DNA from: Nemertoderma westbladi
Lineage: Eukaryota; Xenacoelomorpha; Nemertodermatida; Nemertodermatidae
Length of the DNA stretch: 55,273 nucleotides
Direction: 5' to 3'
NCBI GenBank assembly: GCA_032718475.1
Contig: JAUCBJ010008610.1
Coordinates: forward strand, 1 to 55,273
Position 1 is the stretch's first letter, and each line of letters starts with the position of its first letter. Below are positions 19,510 to 31,800 of this stretch, piece after piece. Position numbers and translations under genes: made by a program. The notes beneath the pieces are model-generated. The model was not told where the DNA came from and made no database searches. It was given only the letters and a program-made list of their open reading frames with translations.

Positions 19510-22500
19510 TGGTGACTCTTACCGGTATTACCGGTTCCTCACTGACAAGCACCTAATACTGTGGTGTGTTAGTTTCAGTTTCACATACCGGTTCCACACT
19601 GACAGGCACCTAATACTGCGGTGTGTTAGTTTCAGTTTCACATACCGGTTCCACACTGACAGGCACCTAATACTGTGATGTGTTAGTTTCAGTTTCACAT
19701 ACCGGTGCCACACTGACAGGCACCCAATACTGTGGTGTGTTAGTTTCAGTTTCACATACCGGTGCCACACTGATAGGCACCTAATGCTGTGGTGTGTTAG
19801 TTTCAGTTTCACATCCCGGTTCCACACTGACAGGCACCTAATGCTGTTGTGTGTTAGTTTCAGTTTCACATACCGGTGCCACACTGATAGGCACCTATAC
19901 TAGTGTGTTAGTTTCAGTTTCACATACCAGTGCCACACTGACAGGCACCTAATACTGTGTTGTGTTAATTTCAGTTTCGCATACCTGTGTCACACTGACA
20001 GGCACCTAATACTGCGGTGTGTTAGTTTCAGTTTTACATACCGATTCCACACTGACATGCACCTAATACTGTGGTGTGTTAGTTTCAGTTTCACATACCG
20101 GTTCCACACTGACAGGCACCTAATACTGTGGTGTGTTAGTTTCAGTTTCACATACCGGTGCCGCACTGACAGGCACCTAATACTGTGGTGTGTTAGTTTC
20201 AGTTTCACATACCGGTGCCACACTGATAGGCACCTAATGCTGTGGTGTGTTAGTTTCAGTTTCACATACCGGTGCCACACTGATAGGCACCTATACTAGT
20301 GTGTTAGTTTTAGTTTCACATACATGTGCCACACTAACAGGCATCTAATACTGTGGTGTATTAGTTTCAGTTTAACATACCGGTGCCACACTGACAGGCA
20401 CCTAATACTGTGGTGTGTTAGTTTCAGTTTCACGTACCGGTGCCACACTGACAGGGACCTATTATACTGGTGTGTTAGTTTCAGTTTCACATACCGGTGC
20501 CACACTGATAGGCACCTATACTAGTGTGTTAGTTTCAGTTTCACATACCTGTGCCACACTAACAGGCACCTAATACAGTAATGTGTTAGTTTCAGTTTCA
20601 CATACCGGTGCCACACTGACAGGAACCTAATACTGTGGTGTGTTAGTTTCAGTTTTACATACCGATTCCACACTGACATGCATCTAATACTGTGGTGTAT
20701 TAGTTTCAGTTTAACATACCGGTGCCACACTGACAGGCACCTAATACTGTGGTGTGTTAGTTTCAGTTTCACGTACCGGTGCCACACTGACAGGCAACTA
20801 ATGGTGTGTTAGTTTCAGTTTCACATACCGGTGCCACACTGACAGGCACCTATTATACTGGTGTGTTAGTTTCAGTTTCACATACCGGTGCCACACTGAT
20901 AGGCACCTATACTAGTGTGTTAGTTTCAGTTTCACATACCTGTGCCACACTAACAGGCACCAAATACTGTGGTGTGTTAGTTTCAGTTTCACATACCGGT
21001 GCCACACTGACAGGCACCTAATACTGTGGTGTGTTAGTTTCAGTTTCACATACCGGTGCCACTCTGATAGGCACCTAATACTGTGGTGTGTTAGTTTCAG
21101 TTTCACATCCCGGTTCCACACTGACAGGCACCTAATGCTGTTGTGTGTTAGTTTCAGTTTCACATACAGGTTCCACACTGACAGGCACCTAATACTGTGG
21201 TGTGTAAGTTTCAGTTTCACATACCGGTGCCACACTGACAGGCACCTAATACTGTGGTGTGTTAGTTTCAGTTTCACATACCGGTGCCACACTGATATGC
21301 ACCTAATGCTGTGGTGTGTTAGTTTCAGTTTCACATCCCGGTTCCACACTGACAGGCACCTAATGCTGTTGTGTGTTAGTTTCAGTTTCACATACCGGTT
21401 CCACACTGACAGGCACCTAATACTGTGGTGTGTTAGTTTCACATACCGGTGCCACACTGACAGGCACCTAATACTGTGGTGTGTTAGTTTCAGTTTCACA
21501 TACCGGTGCCACACTGACAGGCACCTAATACTGTGGTGTGTTAGTTTCAGTTTCACATACCGATTCCACACTGACAGGCACCTAATACTGTGGTGTGTTA
21601 GTTTCAGTTTCACATACCGGTGCCACACTGACAGGCACCTAATACTGTGGTGTGTTAGTTTCAGTTTCACATACCGGTGCCACACTGATAGGCACCTAAT
21701 GCTGTGGTGTGTTAGTTTCAGTTTCACATCCCGGTTCCACACTGACAGGCACCTAATGCTGTTGTGTGTTAGTTTCAGTTTCACATACCGGTGCCACACT
21801 GATAGGCACCTATACTAGTGTGTTAGTTTTAGTTTCACATACCTGTGCCACACTAACAGGCATCTAATACTGTTGTGTGTTAGTTTCAGTTTCACATACC
21901 GGTGCCATACTGACAGGCACCTAATACTGTGGTGTGTTAGTTTCAGTTTAACATACCGGTGCCATACTGACAGGCACCTAATACTGTGGTGTGTTAGTTT
22001 CAGTTTCACATACCGGTGCCACACTGACAGGCAACTAATGGTGTGTTAGTTTCAGTTTCACATACCTGTGCCGCACTGACAGGCACCTATTATACTGGTG
22101 TGTTAGTTTCAGTTTCACATACCGGTGCCACACTGATAGGCACCTATACTAGTGTGTTAGTTTCAGTTTCACATACCTGTGCCACACTAACAGGCACCTA
22201 ATACAGTGATGTGTTAGTTTCAGTTTCACATACCGGTGCCACACTGACAGGCACATAATACTGTGGTGTGTTAGTTTCAGTTTCACATACCGGTGCCACA
22301 CTGACAGGCACCTACTAGTGTGTTCGTTTCAGTTTCATATACCGGTGCCACACTGACAGGCAACTAATGGTATGTTAGTTTCAATTTCACATACCGGTGC
22401 CACACTGACAGGCAACTAATGGTGTGTTAGTTTCAGTTTCACATACCGGTGCCACACTGACAGGCACCTATTATACTGGTGTGTTAGTTTCAGTTTCACA

Positions 22501-23520
22501 TACCGGTGCCACACTGATAGGCACCTATACTAGTGTGTTAGTTTCAGTTTCACATACCTGTGCCACATTGACAGGCACCTACTACTGTGGTGTGTTAATT
22601 TCAGTTTCACATACCGGTACCACACTGACAGGCACCTAATACTGTGGTGTGTTAGTTTCAGTTTCACATACCGGTTTCACACTAACTGGCACCTAATACT
22701 GTGGTGTGTTAGTTTCAGCTTCACATACCGGTGCCACACTGATAGGCACCTATCCTGATGTGTTAGTTGTAGTTTCACATACCTATACTGGTGCGTTGTT
22801 TCAGTTTCACATACCGGTACCACACTGATAGGCACCTAATACTGTGGTGTGTTAGTTTCAGTTTCACATACCGGTGCCGCACTGACAGGCACCTAATACT
22901 GTGGTGTGTTAGTTTCAGTTTCACATACCGGTGCCACACTAACAGGCACCTAATACTGTGGTGAGTTAGTTTCAGTTTCACATACCGGTGCCACACTGAT
23001 AGGCACCTATAATACTGGTGTGTTAGTTTCAGTTTCACATACCGGTGCCACACTAACAGACACCTAATACTGGTGTGTTAGTTTCAGTTTCACATACCGG
23101 TGCCACACTAACAAACACCTAATACTGTGGTGTGTTAGTTTCAGTTTCACATACCGGTGCCACACTGATAGGCACCTATAATACTGGTGTGTTAATTTCA
23201 GTTTCACATACCGGTTCCACATTGACAGGCACCTAATACTGTGGTGTGTTACTTTCAGTTTCACATACCGGTGCCACACTGATATGCACCTATAAATACT
23301 GGTGTGTTAGTTGTAGTTTCACATACCTATACTGGTGTGTTAGTTTCAGTTTCACATACCGGTGCCACACTGACAGGCAACTAATGGTGTGTTAGTTTCA
23401 ATTGCACATACCGGTGCCACACTCAAGGCACGTATACTGACTGGTGTGTTAGTTTCAATTTCACATACCGGTGCCACACTCAAGGCACGTATACTGACTG
23501 GTGTGTTGTTTCAGTTTTAC
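19510..23520. repeat. 4-kb minisatellite, 57-bp unit
   Basis: About 70 units of GTTAGTTTCAGTTTCACATA-CCGGTGCCACACTGACAGG-CACCTAATACTGTGGTGT, with length variants near 47, 51 and 58 bp (e.g. CTATACTAGTGTG, CTATTATACTGGTG). Because 57 is a multiple of three and most units lack stops, long repetitive open frames occur on both strands (19-residue period, e.g. VWHRYVKLKLTHHSIRCLS on the minus strand). These look like by-products, not genes. The array lies in the USP7 intron between exons 4 and 5 of this window, ending 145 bp before the exon. Confidence 0.95.
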
Positions 23521-23665
23521 ATATCTTGCTAGCAGTATGCTGGTTTTAGGGTTAAAATACAGTTCTACTTTATTTCATTCAAATAATATATATTAATAAT
23601 ATTAATTATTAAATTAATTATTCCGCATTCCGTCATATGTAAATGGTGAAATATTTTACCTTTAG

Positions 23666-23783
23666 GGAGAAACAATGAGTGCCTTTAAAGAGAGATTAAA
23701 AAAATACCTCGACATTCCTGATAAAGATTTGGAACAGATAAAGTTTTCTCTGACTAAACAAATGAATGTCACACCATTAGAAG
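23666..23783 (+). CDS. USP7: USP7, fifth exon in the window
   Basis: Acceptor TTTACCTTTAG; reads GETMSAFKERLKKYLDIPDK, DLEQIKFSLTKQMNVTPLE and ends one base into the next codon (donor GTTAGT at 23784). It corresponds to GEHFREVMKRIQSLL…EFEKFKF in vertebrate USP7. Phases 0 and 1 fit both neighbours. Confidence 0.93.
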
Positions 23784-23817
23784 GTTAGTGCGAGCCTGGC
23801 GGGCCGTTTGTTTGTAA

Positions 23818-23950
23818 AACAGCTTCTTTCAAAGTAAAAGTTTTCTTAGGCCGTTAGGCTAGCGTTTACGCACAAACTCTGACGACTTATTTCCAGTGCG
23901 ATCCTACCAGAACTATAGTCCCCAGAGGAAACTCCAGTACTCTTTTCCTT
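23818..23950 (-). mobile_element. SINE 3' body, left arm of an inverted pair
   Basis: The reverse complement reads AGTACTGGAGTTTCCTCTGG…, GATCGCACTGGAAATAAGTC and TTTGTGCGTAAACGC…GCCTAACGG, matching the SINE body at 15095 and 36845. It faces a second copy at 24322-24420. Confidence 0.75.
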
Positions 23951-24321
23951 TAAAGGGACTAACCTAACCAGGGCGCATCCTTGAATCCTTAAATGGTACT
24001 AAATATGTACTCAGGAGTCCCGAATTGAAGGTGCGACACTGCTATTAATTTTGAAAAAAAATCCACCCACAATTATCGTATTCCAGACCCCGACTATTAT
24101 TTTTTTCTAAAAAATTTGGTACATTTTTTATTATGAGTAAATAAACATTTGTAGTATACCACCGGTAACCGTAGGTACTACTGTTGTACCTGTACGCCTA
24201 CACTGTATGTTACGTAAGTATGTTAGATTTTCCACCCACCACCTTTATTCCAGCCACCCCGACTATTAGCATAATGAAATGTTTCCACCCACCCCGTTAT
24301 TCCACCCACCCGTCTATTCGG

Positions 24322-24425
24322 GACTCCAGAGTACTAGAGTTTCCTCTGGGGAGTATAGTTCTGGGGGGACCGCACTGGAAATAAGTTGTTAGACTTTGTG
24401 CGTAATCGTTGGCCTAACAGCACAA
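24322..24425 (+). mobile_element. SINE 3' body, right arm of an inverted pair
   Basis: AGAGTTTCCTCTGGGGAGTA, TTCTGGGGGGACCGCACTGG and AAATAAGTTGTTAGAC…GCCTAACAGCAC. Together with 23818-23950 it could form a ~110-bp intronic hairpin with a ~370-bp loop between the last two USP7 exons. Confidence 0.75.
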
Positions 24426-24600
24426 AGCCAGAGAAAACGTAATTTTTTTACTTTTTAGAAATTTGATTTGCGCAAGTTTTTGATGCTGCTTCCCAGTAGA
24501 TGTTACTGTAATTAACACAATTTATAAACGATTAAATACAAATTACATGTTTCTTTGGTACTTCGCACTATTGTATATTATTATATTATTTTATTTTCAG

Positions 24601-24764
24601 ATACAGAAATAATTTCTCTTGAGAAATTTGGTTATGACCCAACAGCGAGACGAACTCTAGGTTGCGGTGTGTCTATGAGACCACAACTGGCTCTCAACCA
24701 TCTAAATCGGGGCCCAAAACGCGTCAAGCATAACAATGAACGCGCCATCGTGATAAAAAACTAG
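24601..24764 (+). CDS. USP7: USP7, last exon with C-terminal tail
   Basis: Acceptor TTATTTTCAG; completes an Asp codon and reads TEIISLEKFGYDPTARRTLG, MRPQLALNHLNRGPKRVKH and ends NERAIVIKN. The RPxLxLxHxNxxPKR block and the terminal (K/R)AIxIxN peptide are the signature end of USP7; in the human enzyme this tail stimulates catalysis. The stop is TAG at 24762-24764. The six exons give about 335 residues, roughly the last third of the protein. Confidence 0.96.
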
Positions 24765-24957
24765 CATCAATCGGTCTCCCCCTCACACACACAACACACC
24801 TAACGGGTCTCCCCCCCACACCCGACGGGTCTTTCCACACACCCGACGGGTTTGATCAGCAATGGCTACCGTTTTGGATCAGTCAATTGGACAAGCCAGA
24901 GATACTTTGGTACGCCATCTATAGTTGTTCCTTGGAACTTACTCGAATATATTTTAA

Positions 24958-25942
24958 CCCTATCTGGCACGGGTTATTTTTACTACATAAGTGGGGGTCA
25001 TTTTAGATATTTTTTCGATTTTAGCTGAACACGGTAACTACTTGTTAAATTTAAATATATGTTCTGGCATTTCAACCATCATTTTTGGTACTATTATGGT
25101 CTCCAATGACAAAACGTTCAAGTATAAACTTTTTTCAAACTGAAAAATGTTGTCATAGGCTGGATATTTATGAAATTATACGCGTTTTAGAGATTGCTGA
25201 TCACGATGATACTAGTTGATGAAACATATTTCTGGTAATGCAACCATCATTTTTTATACAGTACCATTCTGGTGCAGGACAAAAAATGCACAAGTAGCAA
25301 AAATTCCAAATTGATAATTTTTGCCTTTGATTGGGTAATTCTGATACCGGTACTACACAAGGTATCAAGGTCGCTGATCGCGATTCAACTTGTTAAATAT
25401 ATTTTGTGTAACCTTCAATTTATTATCAATTTGTGCTATTTATATTTCGCGCCACATATTCAAAATACCCTAATCAATCATAAAGGACATTTTGAGTGTC
25501 ATATACGAATTCAGCTGCACCGAAAATCCATAAGGTCGTAAAATCATGTTCGAATTTTTTATTTATGATTATCAAATATGTGTGCTTCTTCTATTTTTCG
25601 TGCCCTTTGGCCCAAAAATAACATCCTTTGAATCGGATTCGATATATTTGAGTTCAATAATAGTGATCAGCATAAAAAAACCTTTATATACCGCAAATTA
25701 ATTAATTTTAGCGAGCCATTAAAATGTTTAAAAATTTTAGCACGAAAGATACTGGAGATGGGTGCCAGAAAGGGACCACAGCACCAAAACATAATTGGCG
25801 TTTGCGCTGTTGCATGTTCCGTTAAATTTTGGGAATGTCACAAAATCGAGGTTTTCTCAACAAATCTGACTCAAAGATACAGATGAATTACAAAAAAATT
25901 TATAAAGTGACCCCCCCCCCCCCCCCCCCTTGCCAAATAGGG
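24958..25942. mobile_element. Second piggyBac-like non-autonomous element (985 bp)
   Basis: Left TTAA|CCCTATCTGGCACGGG (24954 on) and right CCCCTTGCCAAATAGGG|TTAG (to 25946). The termini are imperfect inverted repeats beginning CCCTAT, like the element at 17092, and the right TTAG is one base from TTAA. A C-run of about 20 again abuts the right terminus (25911-25929). No transposase frame. It lies about 190 bp beyond the USP7 stop codon, so it could lie in the 3' UTR or just downstream. Confidence 0.8.
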
Positions 25943-27192
25943 TTAGTGCCCCTATCACCCAACACATTGACGAAGGCCTAAAGTTTCCCCCATGTTGAAA
26001 ATTATCAATGGTAATAATAATTTTCTATATGAACTCAAATTACTTCTCATTCGAGAAAAACTTACTACTTTTTCCTGTAATATTATTAATTGTTACGATT
26101 TATTTAGTTTTTCTAATAAACTACTGACCTGTACCTGATTTGTAGAATATTATATTTTATTTATAACTCTGATACATTTGACCTCCTAAATCTAATAAAG
26201 ACTAATTAATTTATTGTAGATAATTTGTATTTCTATATGAACAATGCAGATAGTGGGGGGGGGGGGGGGGGGGGGTTGCTGGACAGAATCAAAATCAACG
26301 TAAATAACAGCTGATTACAAATAAATCTGTAACTTGTTCTATTGACTTTGGTTTATTGTTTTGGTTAGAATATCGTGCCACTGTAACCGGCTCATTTCCA
26401 TTAATATTATGAGATATTCCCCCCCCCCCCCCAAATTCTCTCCTGCAATGTGACTGTATGACAGGTAAAGCTATTTCCTTCGCATCATTAAATTTCAATA
26501 AATTGAAATACCAAGTTGATCGAATCCATTATTAGTTGGTTCGGGTTCCTGGTTTCTCCATAAATCAGTAAGATTATACTCCTGTAATAAATACTACCGG
26601 CCTATAAATAATATACACATTGTCGGGTCACTTTAACTCCAAAATTAGGTTAACGTGGACTTTCTGGACAAAAGTACCATAATTGGCACAGAAATAACCA
26701 CATCCCTTTCACTTTTAACAATCGAAATTCTGGATCAATTATTGTCTTACATGTTTGGAGGAATAGTCCTCCACTGTCTCATCGTTTTGGCGAATAAAAG
26801 CTTGTCCAGAACGTCCACATTTACTTGCTAAGCAACACATGTCTAATAAAATATAAACTAAATAATTGATGTATATTCAATAGTATTCCAAGGTATTCAA
26901 CATACTTTGTATAATCTACTCAGTTAAACTCTATTATATTAGTAATATATAATAATATTGTATATTTTAGTAATATATAATAATATTGTATACTATCTTT
27001 AATATTGTATTAGAATTAAATATTTGCCTATGACTTGTTCACTCGTTGTTTTAATATTTCGTGTATATAAAAATCGGATATTAAAATTTCATTATATTTC
27101 GTTATTTATTATTGTTACTTAACTTGTTGTTTAATTGGTACTTGGAAACTGCCCCCGTTTGCCTTGCCGCTGCTACCTCACCTTTATAAGAA
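25943..27192. other. Repeat-rich intergenic DNA; no gene seen
   Basis: Contains a G-run at 26255-26275, a partial copy of the AACAGCTGATTA / CGTGCCACTGTAACC family (26295-26400), a C-run near 26420, and a possible short inverted-repeat element at 26653-26825 (GTGGACTTTCTGGACAAAAG versus inverted TTTTATTCG…GTCCAC). The rest is AT-rich. Confidence 0.6.
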
Positions 27193-29005
27193 TCAATGAT
27201 GCTGACGACAGCAGGCAATCATCCCAGGCATGAAAATCGATCAATTTGCTTACTGGTCGAAAAAGCCAACCAACCACCAAGGTTAAGGCTGAATCACCAG
27301 CCGATCGCCTCAATGGTTGGAAAGCCCACTTTGAAAAGCTCCTCAATAATGACAGGGTATTGCCTGATAGCTTTATAGAAGTAAAAGTGTCTGAGTATGT
27401 ACTCCCAGATATTCCCATTGGTGATATCTCCTTTGCAGAAGTGAAGGCTGCTGCAAAGAGCATTAAGACCAATCGTGCCAGTGGAGTAGATGGTGTTCCC
27501 CCTGAGGTCTTTAAAATACCTGAGTGTTTAAAGCTCATCTATCCCATCATAGTAGACATGTACCGAACAACAAGAGTCCCACAAGAAATGAAAACAAATA
27601 AGTTGGTGCCAGTTCCCAAGAAGGGCAACCTAACACTCTATGGTTCTTTTCGGGGAATCTCATTGATCTCGATTGCTGCAAAGCTATACAATAGGATTCT
27701 ATTAAATCGCATCAGGGATCCCATTGAGAGACTGCTCCGTGGAAATCAGAATGGGTTCCGTAAGGTCGTGGGACCATGGAGCCCATTTTGGCACTTAGAA
27801 GGATAATTGAAGAATTATCAAAAAAGAAAGACAGGCATCTGGCTGTTATCTTTGTTGACTTCTTCAAGGCCTTTGATTCAGTCTCTCGCTCACGTATGTT
27901 CAGCATACTTTCATTATATGGGATTCCTGATGAAATTATTGCAGCAATCAGATCAGTATACGATGGTTCGACAACATTTGTATCTACTGTTGACGGTGAC
28001 ACAGAACCATTTGAAGTGTTATGGGGCATCCTCCAAGGAGACACACTTGCACCATTCTTGTTCATTATTGTGGTTGACTATGTTCTACGCATGTCCTTAG
28101 ATCATCATAATGATGACGGGGTGATGATAACTCCACCTACTGGCTCCAGAAGTCGAGGAAATCCTGCCAAGTACCTAACTGATCTAGACTTTGCTGATGA
28201 CTTAGGAGTACTCTCAGAATTATTAGAGGGAGCCCAACGGCTCCTCAGCTCATTAGAACATGCTGCTTCTAGTGTTGGTCTTTTTATTAACTCCAGAAAG
28301 ACCAAAATTTTGACAGTTAACTTTGAAAGTCCTCAGCAAGTCTCTGATCGGATGAGCATAAGCTCAAAGGATGGTATGCTTGAGCATGTGGACGACTTCT
28401 GTTACCTGGGATCATGGATCCGGAAGTCAGGTGAGGACCTTCGAATACGTAAGGGAAAGGCATGGGCAGCCTTGAATAGGCTTTCCAGGATTTGGAAGTC
28501 ACCGAGAATTAATCGGAAACTTAAGGTCCGATTATTTAGAGCAGCAGTAGTTCCAGTACTCCTCTACGGGAGTCCATGCTGGGCTCTAACTGCTGAGGAC
28601 ACCAAATCTCTGGATGGCACATTCACAAGAATGCTACGCCGGGTTCATTGTGTCAAGTACAATGCAAACATCTCCAACCAGACACTATATAACATTGGAG
28701 GTGTCTCATTGGTTCCCCCAAGCTTGACACTAGAACAAAATCGCCTCCGCTTTGCAGGACATTGCTTTCGCCGTGAGGACCAGCCAGTGCATTATCTTGT
28801 ACTTTGGCAGCCTCATGGTGTGAATAAGCATGGTGGACAGCCCATGACTTTCTTGAGACGCATCTTAAAGGACACTGGCCTTGAAGATGCGGATGATCTA
28901 GCAAATGTCATGGGTGATAGGGAGTTGTGGCGGTGCAATTTTGTAGACAAGCCGGCACAGCATTCTTAAAAATGCAGCTGCAATGCAGCATGCCGATACT
29001 AGTAG
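27193..29005 (+). mobile_element. 5'-truncated RTE-like LINE copy with reverse transcriptase (frameshifted)
   Basis: Collinear with 50554-52380 of the fuller copy at very high identity by eye; the endonuclease half is missing. The RT shows VDFFKAFDSVSR (motif A), LQGDTLAPFLF (B) and LDFADDLGVLSE (C, FADD). One base is missing near 27764 (CGTAAGGTCGTGG versus CGTAAAGGTCGTGG), shifting the frame between the two halves. Another change in the first lines (CATGGAAATC to CATGAAAATC) introduces a stop. Unlike the fuller copy it keeps Gln (not stop) at the site equivalent to 52098. The tail is short (ACTAGTAG). Confidence 0.95.
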
Positions 29006-29569
29006 GGTGGGGTTTTATTTCATGCTGTTATGAATCTGTTCCATATTCAGTTCTCCAATCTGCCGCACATTTCTCAACATATTCACGTACCATCTCTGTA
29101 CATGGACTAGAAAGCTGTGTCCCGAAAGGCCACAGGCTTTCTAGTAATTCGAATAAATATGTAATTTAGGCAGCAGTCCTTAGCGAAATCAATAAATTGT
29201 AGACTTGTTGCCACAGACTGAAATCGAACCTAGCGAACCCACGTTTGATATTATGCTAATGTTGTTCACCTAAAGTTTACACTATTTTATGTACGGTAAC
29301 TTGTAATACATTATTTTTCGAGAATTTTAAATTTAGATATATTAATATTATATTAATATAATTTAGTAAATAGTTATTACAAATGCCACGACAAACAAAG
29401 AACTAGACAAGTAAAAAGCCACAATAACATCAACCTGTCTGGAAAGTCAGACGCTGGTCCTTCATGATCTCCAACGCAAACGAAATCTACCTTGGTTTAT
29501 TGTTTTGGTTAGAAACACCATAAACCCCGCTGACGCCGCGGTTGATGCGACCATTTAGCGCCTTTAACT
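29006..29569. repeat. Dispersed repeat, related to 45590-46240
   Basis: ATATGTAATTTAGGCAG, CACAGACTGAAATCGAACC and TTGTTCACCTAAAGT recur in order near 45720-45900, each time followed by GTTTATTGTTTTGGTTAGAA-type sequence. Unclassified; no gene seen. Confidence 0.6.
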
Positions 29570-31165
29570 CCAATACAGTAAACCGAATAGTTAGTTGGTT
29601 AACCTCCATTAACTCAGATACAGTAAACCGAATAGTTAGTTGGTTAACCTCCATTAACTCAGATACAGTAAACCGAATAGTTAGTTGGTTAACCTCCATT
29701 AACTTAGATACAGTAAACCGAATAGTTAGTTGGTTAACCTCCATTAACTTAGATACATTAAACCGAATAGTTAGTTGGTTAACCTCCATTAACTCAGATA
29801 CAGTAAACCGAATAGTTTAGTTGGTTAACCTCCATTAACTCAGATACACTAAACCGAATAGTTAGTTAGTTAACTGAATAGTTAGTTGGTTACCTTCCAT
29901 TAACTCAGATACAGTAAACCGAATAGTTAGTTGGTTAACCTCCATTAACTCAGATACAGTAAACCGAATAGTTAGTTGGTTAACCTCCATTAACTCAGAT
30001 ACAGTAAACCGAATAGTTAGTTGGTTAACCTCCATTAACTCAGATACAGTAAACAGAATAGTTAGTTGGTTAACCTCCATTAACTCAGATACAGTAAACC
30101 GAATAGTTAGTTGGTTAACCTCCATTAACTCAGATACAGTAAACCGAATAGTTAGTTAGTTAACTGAATAGTTAGTTGGTTAACTTCCATTAACTCAGAT
30201 ACAGTAAACAGAATAGTTAGTTGGTTAACCTCCATTAACTCAGATACAGTAAACAGAATAGTTAGTTGGTTAACCTCCATTAACTCAGATACAGTAAACC
30301 GAATAGTTAGTTGGTTAACCTCCATTCACTCAGATACAGTAAACCGAATAGTTAGTTGGTTAACCTCCATTAACTCAGATACAGTAAACCGAATAGTTAG
30401 TTGGTTAACCTCCATTAACTCAGATACAGTAAACCGAATAGTTAGTTAGTTAACTGAATAGTTAGTTGGTTAACCTCCATTAACTCAGATACAGTAAACA
30501 GAATAGTTAGTTGGTTAACCTCCATTAACTCAGATACAGTAAACCGAATAGTTAGTTGGTTAACCTCCATTAACTCAGATACAGTAAACCGAATAGTTAG
30601 TTGGTTAACCTCCATTCACTCAGATACAGTAAACAGAATAGTTAGTTGGTTAACTTCCATTAAGTCTCAGATACAGTAAACTGAATAGTTAGTTGGTTAA
30701 CCTCCATTAACTCAGATACAGTAAACCGAATAGTTAGATGGTTAACTTCCATTAACTCAGATACAGTAAACCGAATAGTTAATTTGTTAACCTCCATTAA
30801 CTCAGATACAGTAAACATAATAGTTAGTTGGTTAACCTCCATTAACTCAGATACAGTAAACATAATAGTTAGTTAGTTAACCTCCATTAACTCAGATACA
30901 GTAAACCGAATAGTTATTTGGTTGACCTCCATTAACTCAGATACAGTAAACCGAATAGTTATTTGGTTAACCTCCATTAACTCAGATACAGTAAACAGAA
31001 TAGTTAGTTGGTTAACCTCCATTAACTCAGATACACTAAACCGAATAGTTAGTTGGTTAACCTCCATTAACTCAGATACAGTAAACCGAATAGTTAGTTG
31101 GTTAACTTACATTAACTCAGATACAGTAAATCGAATAGATAATTGGTTAACCTCCATTAACTCAG
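29570..31165. repeat. 45-bp minisatellite
   Basis: About 35 units of CCGAATAGTTAGTTGGTTAA-CCTCCATTAACTCAGATACAGTAAA. The 15-codon period yields open stretches (MEVNQLTIRFTVSEL on minus), judged non-coding. A few units carry a short GTTAGTTAACTGAATA insertion. Confidence 0.95.
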
Positions 31166-31800
31166 ATATATATATATATTTTTTATTGACCAATTACGAA
31201 GTTTGATAAATTCAATATAGTAACACCAAACGCATTAGTATAGTATCATTTAAATACAAAGGCTGAATTATTAAATTATAACTTTAATCTAGTTCACCAA
31301 AAAACTATTTATATGACTGACCTAGACACTATCATTAAGCCACAGAATAATCAATTTCATCAAATATTATTTTAAATTAAGGCTAGCTACATAACATTAC
31401 ACCAAAATATATATTTCAATTAAATCATAAACTTAGTACACAGGCGTCTATTATAACCATTATACTAAAAATGCGAATAATATATAAATTTGAATCAGAG
31501 AATTGTATTTCATTATAAAAACAAAAACAAATCAATCTTCAAGGATTCGTAGCACGTCAAAGATAAATTTAGCAAGCAAATCCATGTGTGTACAACTAAG
31601 CACTGTTTCACAGGATTGAAAATTTATTATATTTGTCAACGGTAACCTTAGAGAGGTGATAAGGGGTCAATCAAGCAACACATGTCGTTCAGTTTGGACG
31701 GACCCGCATCGACAAATTCTTGAGCTCGCTGGTATTCGCGACCAACGGCCAGTTTCCACTGCCAGATGGGTTGACAGTAATTTAAATGCGCTTAAATAAA
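31166..31800. other. AT-rich spacer between two blocks of the 45-bp array; no gene seen
   Basis: No coding similarity. TATATATATA borders the left array. A short unique stretch with ACACATGTCGTTCAGTTTGG (near 31679) is not recognised. Confidence 0.55.

Noticed and set aside
20912-21799. 295-codon repetitive frame (and its opposite-strand partner) as a protein-coding gene
   Set aside because: It is produced by a 57-bp minisatellite inside a USP7 intron, has no non-repetitive part, and both strands are equally open.
26653-26825. Definite MITE call for the GTGGAC…GTCCAC inverted repeat
   Set aside because: Only about 20 bp of imperfect inverted ends and no visible target duplication; mentioned only as a possibility.
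29487-31206. Repetitive frames with a 15-residue period (MEVNQLTIRFTVSEL) as genes
   Set aside because: They follow the 45-bp array exactly, start and stop at unit variants, and appear on both strands.
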